Origin: Sphingobium arseniciresistens
GTDB lineage: Bacteria > Pseudomonadota > Alphaproteobacteria > Sphingomonadales > Sphingomonadaceae
Assembly (NCBI GenBank): GCA_029167225.1
Contig: JARFNK010000033.1
Coordinates: 1 to 48,787 of the forward strand
Reading direction: 5' to 3'
Length of the DNA: 48,787 nt
Below, piece by piece: positions 35,923 through 43,607 of the stretch. A program made the position numbers and the translations under genes. Under the pieces are notes generated by a model. The model did no database searches and was not told where the DNA came from. It saw nothing but the letters and a program-made list of their open reading frames with translations. Position 1 is the first letter of the stretch; every line of letters begins with the position of its first letter.

Positions 35923-36648
35923 CTACACCATCCGTCCCAGGCCCCATTCGGCAATGAACGCGATGAAGCTGAGGCAGAGCCCGGTCAGGAAGGCCCGGTA
36001 GGCAAAGCCCAGATAACGGTATTTCTTGCCGTTCAGCACCTGCCCGTTCTGGTAGATGTCGCGCAGCATCGTGCGGTAGATTTTCTCGTCGTCGTCCAGC
36101 CTGTCGACGATTCGGTCGATGAACGCATCCTCGGTCAGGCTGGTGAAGATACCGAAGAACATGATGTTGGCATCGTCGCCGATCGGGCCGTCGATCCGCG
36201 TCACCTTGGGCAGGACGGAGAGGATCGCGAAGATCGCCGCCACCATCGCCCCGCCCGCAAGGATCGCGACCGGCAACAGCATCGTGCCCGCCCGGAATTG
36301 CCCGACGGAGAGGGTGAAGACCACGAAGGCCGCGCCCATCACCATATTCGCCTTCTGGTCGGCCATCTGACTGAGCTGCAGGTTGCAGGCCATCGACGTC
36401 CTGACCAGATGCACCGCATTGGGCGCCAGCGGGCGGGCCGGCGCCGCCGCGCGGAAGGCGCCCGTGTCGAGAGCTGAACTGGAGCTGGAACTGGAACCGG
36501 GGCTGATGCCAAGGCCCGCGCCCATGCCCTTGCCGGGGGCCTCATTCCGGGCATTGCCCAAGGCATTATCCGGGGCATTGCCCGGGCCGGGGCCGAGCCG
36601 TGCGCCCTCTTCCCCATGGCCGGGCGCGGCGTGGTCGCTGTCCATCAT
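35923..36648 (-). CDS. Pycsar-effector-family (PycTM-like, DUF5706) membrane protein
   Basis: A 241-residue protein. The first 80 residues are low-complexity (Gly/Pro/Asn-rich, then seven serines from alternating TCC/AGT codons). The conserved part starts CNLQLSQMADQKANMVMGAAF, followed by two membrane helices, the NIMFFGIFTSLTEDAFIDRI block and a C-terminal helix. This matches the PycTM domain of Pycsar anti-phage effectors, which damage the membrane when they sense a cyclic pyrimidine nucleotide. No pyrimidine cyclase gene is adjacent, so defence is not established. It is convergent with the CerR-like gene and divergent from acp. ATG 36648 and 36645 are both possible. Confidence 0.75.
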   Translation of the reverse strand: MMDSDHAAPGHGEEGARLGPGPGNAPDNALGNARNEAPGKGMGAGLGISPGSSSSSSSALDTGAFRAAAPARPLAPNAVHLVRTSMACNLQLSQMADQKANMVMGAAFVVFTLSVGQFRAGTMLLPVAILAGGAMVAAIFAILSVLPKVTRIDGPIGDDANIMFFGIFTSLTEDAFIDRIVDRLDDDEKIYRTMLRDIYQNGQVLNGKKYRYLGFAYRAFLTGLCLSFIAFIAEWGLGRMV

Positions 36649-36773
36649 GGTAAATGCATCGCACCATCTGCACATTACGGCAAGATCATGCCCGATTGAC
36701 GCCTTATTCCCTTGCCAAAGGGATCAGATTGGGCACAGACCCGCGCACTCATTTTTCCGCAAGAAAGCAGACC

Positions 36774-37016
36774 ATGACGGATCGCCAGCAGATTTTCGAC
36801 AGCGTCGCGGCACAGATCGCGCCGTTCAACAAGAAGGAGGCCCCCCTGAGCGAGGCTACCACCTTCGCCGGCGATCTGGAGTGGGACAGCCTGACCGTGA
36901 TGGACTTCGTCGCCGCGATCGAGGACGAGTTCGACATCATCATCACCATGAACATGCAGGCAGAGATCGAGACCATCGGCCAGCTGGTCGATGCCGTGGC
37001 CAAGCTGAAAGCCTGA
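36774..37016 (+). CDS. Acyl carrier protein dedicated to sphingolipid synthesis
   Basis: An 80-residue acyl carrier protein. The phosphopantetheine attachment is Ser39 in DLEWDSLTVMDFVAAIEDEFDI; the helix after the serine is strongly acidic, as in all ACPs. Its position 110 bases before spt agrees with the Caulobacter and Sphingomonas arrangement, where the serine palmitoyltransferase takes its acyl chain from this ACP rather than from CoA. The chosen ATG matches the usual length. No acyl-ACP synthetase gene is in the window. Confidence 0.92.
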   Translation: MTDRQQIFDSVAAQIAPFNKKEAPLSEATTFAGDLEWDSLTVMDFVAAIEDEFDIIITMNMQAEIETIGQLVDAVAKLKA

Positions 37017-37034
37017 GCCGCTCCCCTCTTCCCG

Positions 37035-37102
37035 CCTCCGTCCGGCCGGTCGCCAAAGAGAAGGACATACTGACTTCTCCCGATGCGCGGCCCGGACGGA
37101 GG
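37035..37102 (+). promoter_or_regulatory. Long-range inverted repeat between acp and spt
   Basis: CCTCCGTCCGG (37035-37045) and CCGGACGGAGG (37092-37102) are perfect 11-bp complements separated by 46 bases. The right arm contains GGAGG, 24 bases before the spt ATG. In the mRNA it would fold into a stable stem between the two genes, possibly a processing or translation-control element. It is not a classic terminator, because no T-run follows. Confidence 0.45.
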
Positions 37103-37126
37103 ACTGAACCGAACGGATTGATGCAC

Positions 37127-38386
37127 ATGACCGAAGCAGCCGCCACCGCCACCACGCCCCAGGCCGACACCGCGCCCGCCGCGACCGACCTGTTCTCCAA
37201 ATTCGACGGCCTGATCGCCGAGCGCGAGGCGCTGCTGGCGACCGGCGTGCGCGATCCCTTCGCCATCGTCATGGACGAGGTGAAGTCGCCGACGCTCGCG
37301 GTCATCAAGGGCAAGGAGACGATCCTGCTCGGTACCTATAATTATATGGGCATGACCTTCGACCCGGACGTGGTCGCGGCGGGCAAGAAGGCGCTGGACG
37401 AATTCGGCGCCGGCACCACGGGCAGCCGCGTGCTCAACGGCACCTATCAAGGCCACAAGGCATGCGAGGACGCGCTCAAGGACTTCTACGGCACCGATCA
37501 CGCCATGGTCTTCTCGACCGGCTACCAGGCGAACCTGGGCATGATCTCCACGCTCGCCGGCAAGGGCGATTATGTGGTGCTGGATGCGGACAGCCATGCA
37601 TCGATCTATGACGGCTGCTTCCTGGGCAATGCCGAAATCGTCCGTTTTCGACATAATAGCGTGGAAGATCTCGACAAGCGGCTCGGCCGCCTGCCCGCCG
37701 ACGCGCAAAAGCTGGTCGTGCTGGAGGGCGTCTATTCGATGCTGGGCGACATCGCCCCTCTGCCCGAGATGGTGGCTGCCGTGCGCAAGCATCCCAACTG
37801 CATGATCCTGGTGGACGAGGCCCATGGCATGGGCTTTTTCGGCCCCAATGGCCGCGGCGTCTATGAGGAGCAGGGCGTCGAGAAGGACGTGGATTTCGTC
37901 GTCGGCACCTTCTCCAAGTCGGTCGGCACGGTCGGCGGCTTCTGCGTATCGAACCACCCCAAGTTCGAGGTGCTGCGCCTCGTCTGCCGCCCCTATGTGT
38001 TCACCGCGTCGCTGCCGCCCAGCGTCGTCGCGACCGCGGCAACCTCCATCCGCAAGCTCATGCACGCGGGCGAAAAACGCGCGCATCTTTGGGAAAACAG
38101 CCGCCGCCTGCATAAGGGGCTGACGGACCTAGGTTTCACGCTCGGCACGAAGACGCCGCAGTCCGCGATCATCGCCGTCATCCTGACCGACCAGACGCAG
38201 GCCGTCGCCATGTGGCAGGCGCTGCTGGAACTCGGTCTGTACGTCAACATGGCTCGCCCCCCCGCCACGCCGGCCGGCACCTTCCTGCTGCGCTGCTCGC
38301 TCTGTGCCGAGCATAGCAGTGAGCAGGTGACGCAGATCCTGGGCATGTTCGAGGCCGCGGGCAAGGCGACCGGCACCATCGGCTGA
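37127..38386 (+). CDS. spt: Serine palmitoyltransferase
   Basis: Soluble PLP enzyme that condenses serine with an acyl thioester to 3-ketosphinganine, the committed step of sphingolipid synthesis. The 419-residue sequence closely follows the Sphingomonas paucimobilis enzyme: LLGTYNYMGMTFDPDV, DADSHASIYDG (cofactor-stacking His), LVDEAHGMGFFGPNGRG, the PLP lysine Lys264 in GTFSKSVGTVGG, and the C-terminal RPPATPAGTFLLRCSLCAEH. I use ATG 37127 (MTEAAATATT), which matches the paucimobilis N-terminus; ATG 37121 is also open. It follows acp in the same direction. Confidence 0.97.
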   Translation: MTEAAATATTPQADTAPAATDLFSKFDGLIAEREALLATGVRDPFAIVMDEVKSPTLAVIKGKETILLGTYNYMGMTFDPDVVAAGKKALDEFGAGTTGSRVLNGTYQGHKACEDALKDFYGTDHAMVFSTGYQANLGMISTLAGKGDYVVLDADSHASIYDGCFLGNAEIVRFRHNSVEDLDKRLGRLPADAQKLVVLEGVYSMLGDIAPLPEMVAAVRKHPNCMILVDEAHGMGFFGPNGRGVYEEQGVEKDVDFVVGTFSKSVGTVGGFCVSNHPKFEVLRLVCRPYVFTASLPPSVVATAATSIRKLMHAGEKRAHLWENSRRLHKGLTDLGFTLGTKTPQSAIIAVILTDQTQAVAMWQALLELGLYVNMARPPATPAGTFLLRCSLCAEHSSEQVTQILGMFEAAGKATGTIG

Positions 38387-38483
38387 GGCTTTTCCCGCGC
38401 CAAACGTCCCACCTCATAAATGGGGCGGAGCGGCGCAAGAAATCCGCTTTCCCTATCCCATGTTGTGGACTAGGGTCTGGTTA

Positions 38484-40478
38484 ATGGAAGTCGCATCCAT
38501 ATCGGCGGGAGAGCCACATTGGTGGCGGGTTCGCTTACGCATCACGCTCCCAGTGTTGGTTGGCGCGATGCTCGTCTGTGCGCTCGCCGCGCTGCTCTTC
38601 TATGCGAGCAGGGCGGCGACCGATCGCGACAATGCGCTGAACGAACAGCGTAACAGCTACAAGGTCATCACCCTCGTCCGCCGGCTGGATGCCAGCATGG
38701 CACGCGCTGAATCGACCCTCTCGCGTTATGTCATTGGTATGGACGCAGATACCGGCCGTTTGTTCCAGGAACAGTGGCGTAATGCCGGCGAGGAATTGAA
38801 CGCGCTGGTGTTCATCACCCGCAATTCCGCCTGGCAGCGGGCCTCGATCGTCGATCTGCGCGACGCCTATAATGATCGCGGACAGTTGCTGACGGAGATC
38901 GGCCTGCGCACCACCTACGACCAGAAGATGGCGGCGCTCGCGCAGTTCCATCAGGCCGGGCAGGCGGACAATCTCAAGCGCATCGACACCCTGCTCAACC
39001 AGATCATCAAGGCGGAGGAAGCCCGCCTTGCCGAGCGCAGCAATGCCGTCAACCTCGCCGGCGCGCGCAGCAAGCGCTTTTCCGACACCTCCAGCCTCGT
39101 GGGCCTCGCGCTACTGGTCTCCTGCCTGTTCGCCGCATGGATTGCGCTGACGGCGATACAGGACAGGCGCAAGGCGCGCACGCTAGCCGAAAGCGAAGCC
39201 GCCCGCGCCGACGATCTGGAAGCCGCCGTGACGCGCCGCACCGCCGAACTGCGCGCCACCAACGAACGGCTGAAGGAGGAAGCGACCGAGCGCGCCGCCG
39301 CCGAGGAAAGCCTGCGCCAGATGCAGAAGATGGAGGCCGTGGGCCAGCTGACCGGCGGCATCGCCCATGACTTCAACAATATGCTGGCGGTGGTCGTGGG
39401 CGGGCTGGAGCTGGCGAAGCGCAAGCTGCACCTCGACCAGGAACTGGCCGAACGGCATCTGGACAATGCGATGGAGGGCGCCAATCGCGCCTCCACCCTC
39501 ACCCGCCGCCTGCTTGCCTTCGCCCGTGCTGAGCCGCTGCTGCCCTCCGCGCTCGATGCCGACATGCTGGTCACGGGCATGACCGAGATGATCGACCGGA
39601 CGATCGGCGACCAGATCAAGGTTGAACTGGACCTGCAGGCGCGCGGCTGGGCGATCTTCGCCGACAGGCACCAGCTGGAGAACGCGCTGCTCAACCTCGC
39701 CGTCAACGCGCGCGACGCGATGGACGGGCGCGGCACGCTGACGATATCGACGCAGCAGGCCACGCTTGCCGCGCATGAGTTAGGGGAATGCGGCGCGGGC
39801 GAGTATATCCGCCTGTCGGTGGCCGACAATGGCTGCGGCATGACCCCGGACGTGCTGGAGCGCGTGTTCGAACCCTTCTTCACCACCAAGCCGATGGGCA
39901 AGGGCACCGGCCTGGGCCTCAGCCAGATCTTCGGCTTCGTGCGCCAGTGCAGCGGCGAGATCCGCATGGAATCGACCCCTGACGAGGGCACGCGCGTCCA
40001 CCTCTACCTTCCGCGGCGGATCACGCCGGCGGAACAGAACCTGGCGTCCTCCCCCCTCAAGGTCGCGCGCGTCGAGGCGACCATTCCGCCCACCCGCATC
40101 CTGATCGTGGAGGACGACCCGCGTGTCCTTGCCCAGACCATCGCCGCCATCGAGGAACTGGGCCACCTGCCGATCGCCTGCGATCACCCGACCAAGGCGG
40201 CGGCCATGCTCGGCCGGCATCGCGACATCGGCCTCATCATCAGCGATGTGATGATGCCGGAGATGACCGGGCCGGAAATGATCCGGCAACTGGGGCCGGC
40301 CTATAGCCGCATCCCAGTGCTGTTCGTCACCGGCTATACCGGCGACAGCACGGACAGCAGCCTGTTCGAAGGGCATATCGTGCTGCGTAAGCCCTATACG
40401 CTGGGCGGCCTCGCATCCTCGATCGTGCGCGCCATCAACGAACAGCCCGGCTTGCAAACAAGCGCGGCAGCAGAGTGA
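38484..40478 (+). CDS. Hybrid sensor histidine kinase with C-terminal receiver
   Basis: A 664-residue sensor. The N-terminal helix (about residues 20-45) and a second near 210-230 bracket a periplasmic helical domain that looks CHASE3-like. After a coiled coil comes the phosphorylation site H295 in [13 protein letters not shown], the ATPase boxes [37 protein letters not shown] and GTGLGLSQ, and a receiver with Asp588 in ISDVMMPEM. The HDFNN type is frequent among hybrid kinases. ATG 38484 is preferred over 38460. Its signal is unknown. The last 44 bases overlap the end of the opposing Tam41-like gene. It follows spt by about 100 bases. Confidence 0.92.
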   Translation: MEVASISAGEPHWWRVRLRITLPVLVGAMLVCALAALLFYASRAATDRDNALNEQRNSYKVITLVRRLDASMARAESTLSRYVIGMDADTGRLFQEQWRNAGEELNALVFITRNSAWQRASIVDLRDAYNDRGQLLTEIGLRTTYDQKMAALAQFHQAGQADNLKRIDTLLNQIIKAEEARLAERSNAVNLAGARSKRFSDTSSLVGLALLVSCLFAAWIALTAIQDRRKARTLAESEAARADDLEAAVTRRTAELRATNERLKEEATERAAAEESLRQMQKMEAVGQLTGGIAHDFNNMLAVVVGGLELAKRKLHLDQELAERHLDNAMEGANRASTLTRRLLAFARAEPLLPSALDADMLVTGMTEMIDRTIGDQIKVELDLQARGWAIFADRHQLENALLNLAVNARDAMDGRGTLTISTQQATLAAHELGECGAGEYIRLSVADNGCGMTPDVLERVFEPFFTTKPMGKGTGLGLSQIFGFVRQCSGEIRMESTPDEGTRVHLYLPRRITPAEQNLASSPLKVARVEATIPPTRILIVEDDPRVLAQTIAAIEELGHLPIACDHPTKAAAMLGRHRDIGLIISDVMMPEMTGPEMIRQLGPAYSRIPVLFVTGYTGDSTDSSLFEGHIVLRKPYTLGGLASSIVRAINEQPGLQTSAAAE

Positions 40479-41331
40479 AGGCGGCGAGCAGCGGCCAGCG
40501 CCGCTGCCACGGGCTAATGACGATTGCCGTGCCCGCGTGGCGATTGATCTTCCACGCCAGATAATCGATCCCGCCGGCGAAGGTGAAGCTGGCCTTGGCC
40601 AGGCGCAATACGGACAGCCACTTGCCCCGCCGCTGCAGCGATCGCCAGCGCCTGGCATTGGCCGAGGCCTGCGCCGCCGTGGGCACCTCGCCAACCGGCA
40701 CCGCCTGCGCGAAGCGGCGATAGCGATCGGGATCGCTGTCCACGATGGAGGCCGACCGGTCCTCACGCTCCGCCCGCAGTTCCGCGCGGTAGGTGCGCGC
40801 GAACCCGGCATACCAGCGCGCCAGCGGATCACGCCGCGCTTCCCCGGTCACTGCCGGCGCGGCAAGATCGAGCAGCGTCGGCGCGGCCAGCGCCACGGCT
40901 TCGACAGCGCGGGCACGGGCGGCTTCGTCGCTCCACCATAGGAGCCGCGTGGGCTGCGCGAACCGCGCCCAGACCGAGACATTGTCCGCCTCCGGCCCGC
41001 ACAGCCGGGCGAAATCCGCCTCGCTCAGCACCGCATATTTCGCCGCGAGCCCATCATGGGCGAACGGAAAGACATTAGGCGGGATCAGCCGGTTGGCACA
41101 CGCCATCCAGCTCTTGCCATAGGCAGCGCGATAGTCCGACACGATCAGGTAGAAATCGAGCATCAGCCCGTCGAGATTCTTCTCCCGCAGGCATGATCCA
41201 TAGAACAGCACCGCCCGCGCGGCACCGGGATATTGCGCTGCAATGGCCCCCGCCATCGCCACGGCGCGCGGATCGGCAGGGACAGCCAGTTCGGCTGCGA
41301 CAAGGGCGGAAAGATGATCGGCCATGGTCAT
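40435..41331 (-). CDS. Tam41-like nucleotidyltransferase (possible CDP-lipid synthase)
   Basis: A 298-residue protein. The N-terminal half has a nucleotidyltransferase motif, VLFYGSCLREKNLDGLMLDFYLIV (Gly45-Ser46, Asp54, Asp59), then NRLIPPNVFPF, KYAVLSEADFARL and VWARFAQPTRLLW. This order follows Tam41/Mmp37, the mitochondrial phosphatidate cytidylyltransferase (GS, MLDF, KYGVIS, then AGRLQKPVKIL, as I recall it). It would attach CMP to a lipid phosphate. The lipid kinase two genes upstream on the same strand could supply that substrate. Assignment rests on motif order only. ATG 41331 or 41325. No membrane segment is obvious except a weak C-terminal one. Confidence 0.65.
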   Translation of the reverse strand: MTMADHLSALVAAELAVPADPRAVAMAGAIAAQYPGAARAVLFYGSCLREKNLDGLMLDFYLIVSDYRAAYGKSWMACANRLIPPNVFPFAHDGLAAKYAVLSEADFARLCGPEADNVSVWARFAQPTRLLWWSDEAARARAVEAVALAAPTLLDLAAPAVTGEARRDPLARWYAGFARTYRAELRAEREDRSASIVDSDPDRYRRFAQAVPVGEVPTAAQASANARRWRSLQRRGKWLSVLRLAKASFTFAGGIDYLAWKINRHAGTAIVISPWQRRWPLLAAFTLLPRLFASRAVR

Positions 41332-41339
41332 GCCCTAGA

Positions 41340-41384
41340 GCATCGGACGCGAAAGTGGGAACCGCTTTTGCGCGGGAACGATGC
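41340..41384. repeat. Nested palindrome between the Tam41-like gene and the next gene
   Basis: Outer arms GCATCG (41340-41345) and CGATGC (41379-41384) enclose an imperfect inner pair CGCGAAAG / CTTTTGCGCG. The pattern (TAGAGCATCG start, AAAG...CTTTT centre) resembles alphaproteobacterial RIME-type intergenic palindromes; the same TAGAGCATCG start occurs at 27076. Confidence 0.5.
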
Positions 41385-41429
41385 GGCAGCGCCAAAGCAT
41401 CGGCGCGCGCGAGGGAAAGCGGGCGCGGA

Positions 41430-41897
41430 TTATCGCGGGGGAGCGGCCGCTCCTCGCGGCAGATCGACCGGCAGCGCGACATCCGCGTCCGGGTCCACCA
41501 GCAAGGTGCCCAGCCGAATTGTCGCGCTCAGGGGATCGCGGCCGCCGCCATAGCCATATTCGCGCGCTTCCGTCTTGCTGCACCGGCGCTGTCCCTGGAA
41601 TATCCCGCATGGTGCCAGCGGAGCGGCATTCGCCGACGCGCGCGGGGCTTCACCAGGATGACGGCGCAGCTGATCGGACGGGGGACGCTCGCCGCGCAGC
41701 GGCAGCCGGTAGCGGTCGTCGCTACGCCGACGGCCGCAGACCATGATCTCCGCCTCGTTCAGACCGTCGGACACGGCGCCGCACTGGCTGGCGGAAGTCA
41801 TGTCGTGCGCAGCGTCGAGCAGGGACTGCATCGATGGCCGCGCGATGCCCGGCATGGAACCCTGCGCTAAAGCCGCGATGGGACAGGTCAAAGACAA
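41430..41897 (-). CDS. Uncharacterised, probably exported protein
   Basis: An open frame of 155 codons with an apparent hydrophobic leader (LTCPIAALAQG) followed by a polar body with MVCGRRRSDDRYRLPLRGERPPSD and CGIFQGQRRCSKTEAREYGYGGGRDP. Arg/Tyr motifs of this sort recur in small periplasmic proteins of sphingomonads, but I know no function. Start uncertain: TTG 41897 keeps the leader, ATG 41855 removes it. It lies between the lipid kinase and the Tam41-like gene on the same strand and is presumably cotranscribed. Confidence 0.5.
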   Translation of the reverse strand: MSLTCPIAALAQGSMPGIARPSMQSLLDAAHDMTSASQCGAVSDGLNEAEIMVCGRRRSDDRYRLPLRGERPPSDQLRRHPGEAPRASANAAPLAPCGIFQGQRRCSKTEAREYGYGGGRDPLSATIRLGTLLVDPDADVALPVDLPRGAAAPPR

Positions 41898-41953
41898 GGC
41901 AGAAATAGGGCCAATCCGCCACCATGGCAGAAGGCCTTGAATCGCCCGCCCCT

Positions 41954-42928
41954 TCAGGCGGCGAGCCGCAGGAAGGGCACCGGCGCGGTCGAGCGCAGCA
42001 CGATCGGCCGTCCCTCGCTGGCCTCGAACAGTTCGCCATCCAGGATGACGTTGCTGCGGTCGCCCTCGATGCGGATCATGTCGCCGCGCTCCAGATGGAT
42101 ACCCTGCATCCGCCGGGCGCCATCGCGGCGCATCAGGCCGAAGGCGGCGAGGCGCAGCAGCGATCCGACATTATGATCCACCGCCATCAGCTTCAGGCTG
42201 CCGAGGCCGCCGCCCGAAGCGCCCGGCCGCGCGCCCAGCAGCAATTTTTCCAGCGTCGTCACGATCAGCACCGCGAACCGGCCGACAAGCTGCCCGTCGC
42301 GGATCAGCGAGATGCTGACCGGCCGGGCGCGCGGCGGCATGAACGAGGCGCGCAGGCCGAAGATCAGCGAGACCAGCACCGCCATCGCCGTGATGAAATG
42401 GCTGAACCCATTGGAGAGACCCAGCGGATAGATCTTGTTGCGGCAATAGAGGATATAGTCGGCAAGCCCGGCCCCGCCCAGGAACATGCCCAGCACCGGG
42501 CGGCTTTCCGCGCGCCCGTCCGTCAGCGCGATCAGTTCGCGCGCGACAACATGATCCTCCACGCCCGTCTTGGCGATGTCGACGATCCGCTCCAGCGCGG
42601 TGATCGGGTCGCCATGGATGCCAAGGTCGAGCGCGATCAGGTTGGTCTTGCCATTGGGCAGCACCGCGATCGGCGGCACCTTCCCCTTGAAATGCTCGCC
42701 CTGGTACAGCTCGGTCAGCGCCGCCTGCACCGTGCCGTCGCCGCCATTGATGACGATGACGGCCGGCTCGATCCGCGCGAAGATTTGCAGCGCGCGGCCG
42801 ATCTGGTCCACATGCTCCACCTCATAGTGGAAGATGTCGGGATGGTTGGCGCAATAGCTCCGCACGCGCGGCAGGGTCTGCCGATTGCCCGTCGACTTGG
42901 GATTGGAGAGCAGCGCGACAAGAACCAT
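41954..42928 (-). CDS. Diacylglycerol/sphingosine (LCB5-like) lipid kinase
   Basis: A 324-residue kinase with the DAGK catalytic domain: NPKSTGNRQTLPRV at the N-terminus, the nucleotide-binding GGDGTVQAALTEL (Gly62-Gly63-Asp64-Gly65-Thr66) and IAVLPNGKTNLIALDLG, then a C-terminal beta-sandwich. The family phosphorylates diacylglycerol, sphingoid bases or ceramide; Caulobacter CpgB is a ceramide kinase of this class. Location inside the sphingolipid island makes ceramide or sphinganine a likely substrate, by inference. It starts 26 bases after the DUF2141 gene. Confidence 0.88.
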   Translation of the reverse strand: MVLVALLSNPKSTGNRQTLPRVRSYCANHPDIFHYEVEHVDQIGRALQIFARIEPAVIVINGGDGTVQAALTELYQGEHFKGKVPPIAVLPNGKTNLIALDLGIHGDPITALERIVDIAKTGVEDHVVARELIALTDGRAESRPVLGMFLGGAGLADYILYCRNKIYPLGLSNGFSHFITAMAVLVSLIFGLRASFMPPRARPVSISLIRDGQLVGRFAVLIVTTLEKLLLGARPGASGGGLGSLKLMAVDHNVGSLLRLAAFGLMRRDGARRMQGIHLERGDMIRIEGDRSNVILDGELFEASEGRPIVLRSTAPVPFLRLAA

Positions 42929-42954
42929 GATCTGTGACCGACCCCCTATTGATC

Positions 42955-43473
42955 TCAGCCGTGAATGGGCTTGAAGCTCAAGCCCTGCACATAGTTGAGC
43001 ACGACATTGATCTTGCGTGTCGAATCGCCGACCGCGAACTGAGTTTTCGACAGCGGCGGCTTCCGCTTGAAGACGAGGTCCGACAGGCTGACCGACGGAT
43101 TGCCGGAGAAGCCGCCGCCATCGCTGCGGTCGCTCTTGCCGCTGCCGTTCACGTCATGGCGGACATAGAGGGCGTAGTTGCCGGCCTTGGGCACGGCGAC
43201 GCACACCTCCATCGCGCCGGAGCGCGTGACGGGCAGCTCGATCCGCTCCAGATACTGGCGCTTTTCGAGGAACGTCTTTTCATTGGCGGCATAGAGCTGC
43301 ACGCGCAGCATGCCCGCGCGCTCCTTGAAACCATCGATATGCACGAGCACGGCGGCGCCGTTGCGCTCGCAGGTCGCGGCCTGCGGCCCGAGCGCGGCAC
43401 TGGCGGGAGCCGGATTCGCCGCAGCCATCAGCGCCACGAGGGCGCCCATCGACACGGCCGGAATTTTCAACAT
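42955..43473 (-). CDS. DUF2141 periplasmic protein
   Basis: A 172-residue secreted protein with signal peptide (VSMGALVALMAAANPAPASA) and a DUF2141 beta domain: VLVHIDGFKERAGMLRVQLYAANEKTFLEK, then YALYVRHDVNGSGKSDRSDGGGFSGNPSVSLSDLV. The DVNGSGKSD stretch resembles a calcium-binding loop. Function unknown. The frame is open upstream into the divergent control region, so I use ATG 43473, with AGGAG ten bases before it. It is the first gene of the minus-strand group DUF2141, kinase, exported protein, Tam41-like. Confidence 0.88.
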   Translation of the reverse strand: MLKIPAVSMGALVALMAAANPAPASAALGPQAATCERNGAAVLVHIDGFKERAGMLRVQLYAANEKTFLEKRQYLERIELPVTRSGAMEVCVAVPKAGNYALYVRHDVNGSGKSDRSDGGGFSGNPSVSLSDLVFKRKPPLSKTQFAVGDSTRKINVVLNYVQGLSFKPIHG

Positions 43474-43607
43474 GACCAACACACTCCTGGCGGCTATAGC
43501 CCGCCGGACGCCACGGCCCGGCAGACGACGCCCCTGTTCGCCCCGCAGGATTGATATGGGCACCGTTTGCGGCCAAAACATGGTGATGGAACGACCACAT
43601 ATTGAAA

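Noticed and set aside
35923-36648. Calling the PycTM-like gene a complete Pycsar defence system
   Set aside because: The cyclase half is absent from both sides, so only the effector-like protein can be supported.
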